64,000 nucleotides of DNA from Seriola aureovittata. Lineage: Eukaryota > Chordata > Actinopteri > Carangiformes > Carangidae. Within the stretch, counting starts at the first letter, position 1, and each line of letters begins with the position of its first letter. Location: NCBI RefSeq assembly GCF_021018895.1, contig NC_079375.1:19136492-19200491 (forward strand), read 5' to 3'. This document shows, one piece after another, positions 58,282-64,000 of the stretch. The notes below the pieces were generated by a model. It was not told the DNA's origin and searched no databases. It saw only the letters and a list, made by a program, of their open reading frames with translations. The translations under genes and the position numbers were made by a program.

Positions 58282-61200
58282 CTCTGTCATCTCTCTCATG
58301 TACACCCCTCCCCCTGCACATACTCTCTGTCTGCAAGCAGGAGTTTCCCAGTCTGCAGGCGAAGCTAAAAGTAGCCGTCTCATCCTCTCTGCTGCCAGTC
58401 AGCACTTTCCCAGCTGAGTGAAAAACCGTCTCCTGCTACACCTAAAACATGACCCCACACTTCAGTCTGTTGCTCCTCAGATCAGATCTGTGTCACGGCG
58501 CAGTCCCGCCTCGCTTTCATGTAAACACTGACTTGTTCTCACTTGGCTTCCATGCTTATCAAACCTGATAATACTCATCAGTCATCAGTCCTGCTGCTGA
58601 GTAAAGTGGGATTGTGTTTATGAGCCAGAGGGAGAGACTCTGGCTGTAGAGTTCGTAGGTCTGTGAAAGAGAAAGGGTGGGGCAGGGAGTGGGCTCCCAC
58701 TTGTTCACGCTGTGGGAACCACCAGACTAACATCACTACTTTCCCACCAAAAAAAGAAAGGAGTTTCTGTTAGGCGCTGGTTTCTTTGGCAGCTACCCTC
58801 ATACAGCTGATACTGCATTTATCACTGTGGATTTGATTACCAAGATAAACAGAAACAGGACTGGAGGACCGTTATGACGGCATCACAAGTCATTCTGGGA
58901 AATTTCACTGATTCTTCAAATAAAAAATAAATAAAAAGGAAAACATTACTAGTCATTAATTACCCTTTAATTTTTCTGAATTTACCTGACCCGCAAAATA
59001 AACATAACATGAAATTGTACTACGTCAAAATATTAGCTGCAGCCCTTGTTTACAATAAGTCAAGTAAAGGCAGTGTATACAAGAGCATCAGGTTTATCAG
59101 CTGCATGCAAGCACAGCCCACAGTGAACAACACAGAGCTGAGAGAGGCAGAAAACTAGATGCTGTGCGCTTTAAGGGGAACTACAGCGAGACACAGAGCT
59201 GCAGCACCACCCCAGAGCTGATAGGTATGGGCTCTGAGATAAGTGAAGCTGACAGCACCCCGCCCAGGCCATTGGCTGCACACTCAGTACGCTTTTGAGG
59301 GAATACTGGGAAATTCAGCGCTCTCTCTGCTGGTCTGCAAGACTGCTTGAACGTGATTGGCTGAGGGGTATCCGTTATTCTTGTGTAAGCAGATGTTTCC
59401 AGGAAAAGCGAAAGGACTGTACAAAGGTTAATGGAAAATTGCTCAGAATAAACATGTGGCGCTACAAATAACAGTGTCATTCCTATACCACCATGAAGAA
59501 GTCTCAGTTAAACTTAAACCCCTGTACAGTGGGTTCTCAGAGTCTGGCAAACTGCACAATCCTGAAGTTCTGTGGCTTGACAGGATACAAAAACAGTCCA
59601 GCATACTGTAAAACAGTTGCACAGTGTCTAGACAGAAGACTAGACTAGAAGACTAGACTGGACTCATTTCTGCAGGATTTCTAAATCCTAAATTCATGTG
59701 CAATTACTTGAGGCACATTCCTGTCCAAATGAACTATGAATGATTCCTTGTTTCGTGCTCAGACTAGATGGCTGACAAGTTCTGCTGCAGGAATTACAAG
59801 CCAGCCCAGTTTATTATGAACTCAATTAAAAAAAAAGGAAAAGCTGCATGTCAAGTTAGACAGTGATAGCGATAGTGATAGTGAAGAAATCCATGTGATA
59901 GGAAGCACAGAGTGCGAAACACTGTCCTTAAACATGATGATATTTAGAACAGGATTGTTTGAACACGACTGACTGCACATTCAGTGGCTGATACACGTCT
60001 GAAGAGGAGCAGCATGTGTGTCAGGGACTCTGACTGACTGACATAATGACAGATAACAGTGATAACACAGGGGACAAATAACACTGATATGCAAGGATTA
60101 AACACAGGCGAGAATTCTCAGGGTAAAGTAAGACAATCCACTCAGGCAACCTCTAATTAGGCTCCACTCCACACACAGCACAACACCAACACTTGACTAA
60201 TGTTGCCTAATTGAGAGCTGCAGAGTAATGGTGCTGCAGATAATCATTGCAATTCTTTTTTTTCAAAAACTCAAGCATTGTCTTTTTATCCTTTTCCCTA
60301 ACTAATAATGACATATTAACACACATGGATGGTCATTTGTTTTTGCAGAGAAATCAAGGGGATTTTCACACCATTAAAACAATGGCCAAACATCTGTCCT
60401 TGACTGATTACACCTCTCTTACTCTCCAGTGAGTTGGGTGGTAAAAAAAAAAAAGAATGGCTTCTGTACTGCTGAATAGGCCATTTCACACAAGCAGGGT
60501 CAGCCAAGCTGTTAGCCTATTGTTGAGATTGCAAATTATCAGTTGTGTAATCCTAAATGTGGGTGCAGTGTGGTTAAATGTTAGGGGGGATGTAGTGTAA
60601 GTGTAGTGTAGGGAAGTGAAGGTCTAATGGACACCTGCAGCAGGTGTAGGAGGGGGTGTGATTTTGGGAACACTAAAATAAAACACTGAACACCTTGAAA
60701 ATCTATCGTGGGAGGCAGCCTCTTAACTATGTATAAGAACTACTTTAGCATTATATTAGATATTCAGTATTCTTGGGCTGGGACTTTCATATCAACAGTG
60801 CAGTCAACAGTGCTGTGCAGGTGGGAATGACATACAGATAAAATGATTGAAGGGGAAAATACCAGCATCCGAAATGACTTATTTACTCTTGTGTCATGCA
60901 AGACACGTCAAGAGAGAGGAGGCGGTGAAAGAGAGACTGCACGGTAACGTGCACACAGAAAGAACTACCGAAAGTGAGAGCAGAGCTGACAACAATGACT
61001 GGAGGATTTTTCTTCTTTCCGTTGATCTAACCGTCAACGAAACATACATTCCTTCCACAGGAGAGGCAGGATATCATCAGCTTATTGTGTTAAGCTGATG
61101 CTCAACAAGTACTCAGACAGATCTGGCTTTCCTGGCTTTACGCACAGGGTGCCAAATGTCTGGGAGCAACACATAAACAGACGCAGAGGTCAGCTAACGC

Positions 61201-62325
61201 CTCAGTGATATCATTAACAGCCAGAGTATGCACTAAAAATACTCAGCAACAGGTCCGTGTTGTTGCTGGCTACAGTCGAGCTGGTTTCATCTAAAAAACT
61301 ACTCCCAAAAATAGCTAGTATTACTAAGATGAATGCCAGCTGGGTATCATCCAGATTAGCAAGGTCTCTGCAGTTTCCACTGAGGTGCCTATGAGCCTCT
61401 GGTTCCCCAGTAATGGGCCATTATCAAGCCCAGAGCAGCCCAAAACAAACAGAGGCCTATGGCAGATAATGCCCTTCAGACGTCACTGCAGACGCACAGA
61501 GGGTGACATGCGGGAGACACGGGCGACCTAGGCAGAGAGGCTGCCAGGCAGCGTCTCTCTGCTCTGCCCTCGGAAAACAAACAGCATTGTTGTCCTAAAA
61601 CTGCACAAAAGAAAGCTTAGTGCAAGCCGAGTGGAGTTTGCTGGAAATGGATGCAGGGAAGGAATGAATGGTTGGGCAGAGAGCTGTAGAAAAAGACGTG
61701 CGCTTGCGACTGAGACTGGGGGAGAGATAAGAGTTTGTGTGTGTGAGGGAGAGAGAGAGTTCAGCTGGAGAAAACAAGCTGTGCAGCTGTGTGTATGTTG
61801 CATTTGGTCACTTGCCAAAAATCTGCTGCCGGCGACAGGAACGCTATAAAACTTAAAGCTATTGTGAGCACTTTGCCTTTCGCCTCAGTCGCTCTTGCCT
61901 CTGAAAGCTACTATTCATGACGAAGGCAGGGAGATACTACACAATGGATCTCCATCTCTGGCCCAACACTGCCCTGCCTATATGGAACAATAAACAAACG
62001 AATTCAGTCTTTCCAACCTCCACCCCTGATCTGGCCTGACTGCATGTACGTTACCACTGCAGTAAAGGTGGGAAAGAGAAGGCCAAAGGTCTGTAGACTT
62101 GCTGGTTGGCCATCACACAGCCCCTCCTTCCTGCTGGAGCTGAGGTGGGGAGGGTTAAACGACAGTGTGCATGGATGGAATAATTGATAATGGCTTGGAC
62201 GTCACACAGCTCATTAGAAAGCAACATGAAGGTCATAAAGATGGGTTTGTTTTTCAAGTAAAGAGGAAATGGGATTAGTCAGAGGGTGACATAAATGGGG
62301 ATGGGGTGTGTGTGAGACAACAATT

Positions 62326-62401
<76 letters not shown>
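62326..62401 (+). repeat. (GT)n microsatellite
   Basis: About 36 uninterrupted GT units. Confidence 0.9.
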
Positions 62402-62404
<3 letters not shown>

Positions 62405-62757
62405 AAGGTGCAGGTAGTCTATTTTTAGAGGATATTTGCATGTACCTTTTATGTTATTAAGGTAAATGCAATATTGTCTAGAACTCGTAATAACATCAAT
62501 TAAAGATAATGACATGAAGTTTCACAATCTTTGTCTATTTAATACGCTCAATATGTTTAATGCTGCTCCATGGAAGAGATAGTTTATATATTGTAACACT
62601 CAAGCGCCACCACTGCAATGCTTAATTGAAAGCAAAAGGCAATACTAAGAATAATAAAACTCAGCTCTGAAATCAATAGCAGCTGCCAACCCTGTCAAAC
62701 CAGACAGAGGGATTAGTGATGGAAAAAATCAGGTTGTATGACTTCCTCTGTCAGGAA

Positions 62758-62759
<2 letters not shown>

Positions 62760-62799
<40 letters not shown>
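62760..62799 (+). repeat. (GA)n microsatellite
   Basis: About 19 GA units, a purine tract with triplex potential. Confidence 0.9.
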
Positions 62800-62802
<3 letters not shown>

Positions 62803-63064
62803 CTTTTCATTTCATATTGTTGTGAAATTCCACATGAATACCTGTTTGGGTCACCCACAGGAATGTCCCAATCAGAGCATGCAGAGGTGAATTAGGAAGA
62901 TCCCCCATGCTGCTGCCAAGAGCAAACAGACGAAGCTGTGGAGCCTCTTGAACTTCGTGCATTGGACAAACACTATCATAAAGCATTTTTATGCAAACAG
63001 CCGAATATGAGGAACTATCCCCCTTAGGACACTGGAGCCGCCTTAAACGTTCGCACAGTGCTGC

Positions 63065-63245
63065 GTAATAGAGCTGAAACGATTACTCAATTAAAATCGA
63101 TCAGCTGATCAACAGAGAACTGACTCTTTTTTTTAGGATCATCGAATTGATGATGATCAATTTATCACTGAAATAATGTTTCATGGTTCCAGCTTCTTAA
63201 ATGTGAATATGTCTGTGTCCTGCTGCTTGAAGGACACCATCCTCA
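63065..63245 (+). repeat. dispersed fish repeat with 'GGTTCCAGCTTCTTAAATGTG'
   Basis: It begins AGAGCTGAAACGATTACTCA with ATCGAT alternation, then a diverged middle, then GGTTCCAGCTTCTTAAATGT and a T-rich end. This composite is widespread in teleost genomes. No coding potential. Confidence 0.55.
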
Positions 63246-64000
63246 CCTTCCATCAGTTCAGGTAGCTCTTATAAAACCATGCACGTAAAATATGTGTGTA
63301 AATACGTATGTATAAGTATTTATATATGTGCATGTCTGTGAGTACGAGTAGATACATATTTTCCTTTGCTTTAGTTATTTTTAATTCATAAATTTTGCTG
63401 AATCATTGTAGACACTGCTGTGTTTTATCTTTTATCACTATTGTTACAGTTAGTCACATGTTTGGTTTTACAACAATGGCTATGAAATGAAATGAAACTA
63501 AACTTTTTGAAGAGAAAGAACTAGCGAGCACCTGCATCCACACATTTCAGAGCACTCCCATCTCCTCTGCACGAGACATTAGTCACTAATTTGCCACGAC
63601 CTCATTAAATCAGTGGATATCTGAGAAGCTGAGCTTAGTCTAGTGTGTCGCTCTCAAGGTGAAATTTATTTCTTTGCAAACTGCTGGCATTTGACCTTGC
63701 TGATCAGAGTTCAACAGGCTGGGTGGGATAGTGTGAATATCAGAGGGCTATAGATCATACAGGAACCACAGCACAGAGGATATGAGAGAGGTGAAACCCT
63801 AAACACCTTAAATTTGAAAGGGAACTTGGGTTCGTATAATAGTTTGAGACCCATAAACTAGACCCACTACACAGCATTGTTCTATTTAGCACAACAGGAT
63901 ACTCCAGGACAGTCCATAGCACTGTACAGCCTCTCAAACGTGAGGTCATATCTTAAACAAGCCACACAATGAAAAAGAAGCAACTCCAAAGCACCTGAAC

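Larger units (their letters stand above)
52797..64000. other. probable 5' intron and upstream region of gng12
   Basis: No coding exon is supported. The gng12 coding exon starts one base after an acceptor, so transcription must enter from this side, making part or all of this stretch intronic. It holds six GT/CA tracts, a GA tract and a dispersed repeat near the right end. Confidence 0.5.

Overview
This is a window of fish nuclear DNA, most likely from a spiny-rayed (percomorph) teleost. The evidence is genes with introns and GT-AG splice sites, very long (GT)n tracts, and several dispersed elements I recognise from percomorph genomes: a foldback element with the 'GCTTAGCATAAAGAC' arm, a 'GGTTCCAGCTTCTTAAATGTG' repeat and an 'AGTGGAGTAGAAGTAT' repeat. 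The species cannot be named from the sequence alone.

Layout. Positions 1-20 kb hold no gene I can support. They contain microsatellites, C-rich tracts, two foldback elements, a broken LINE (13.26-13.57 kb), a split tRNA-like SINE relic (2.5-2.7 kb) and one coding-like segment of unknown identity (2.9-3.1 kb). From 22.17 down to 20.12 kb on the minus strand lies the 3' two-thirds of a solute carrier 6 (GABA/taurine-type Na+/Cl- symporter) gene. Most of its splice sites survive, but it has two frameshifts, an in-frame stop and at least two missing or decayed exons, so I call it a pseudogene. Directly upstream of it, 22.2-40.9 kb is one uninterrupted AT-rich satellite array of about 18.7 kb. It has a layered structure: 25/26- and 36/37-bp submonomers form a 186-bp higher-order unit, and these are organised into blocks of roughly 0.9-1.4 kb.

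At 44.15-45.72 kb (+) is a complete four-exon gadd45a (160 aa), with octamer and CCAAT motifs upstream, a p53-like element in intron 3 and a polyadenylation signal at 46.47 kb. Tail to tail with it, at 52.80-52.13 kb (-), are both coding exons of gng12 (72 aa, CaaX end). The gadd45a/gng12 pair is also adjacent and tail to tail at human 1p31.3. The rest (52.8-64 kb) is non-coding, probably the long 5' intron of gng12, with microsatellites and dispersed repeats.

The two intact genes are not known to share a pathway. GADD45A is a stress-induced L7Ae-fold regulator of growth arrest and MAP kinase signalling. GNG12 is a prenylated G-protein gamma subunit. The main unusual feature is the large hierarchical satellite inside a euchromatic, syntenic gene neighbourhood, starting within about 30 bp of the first surviving exon of the dying transporter gene.
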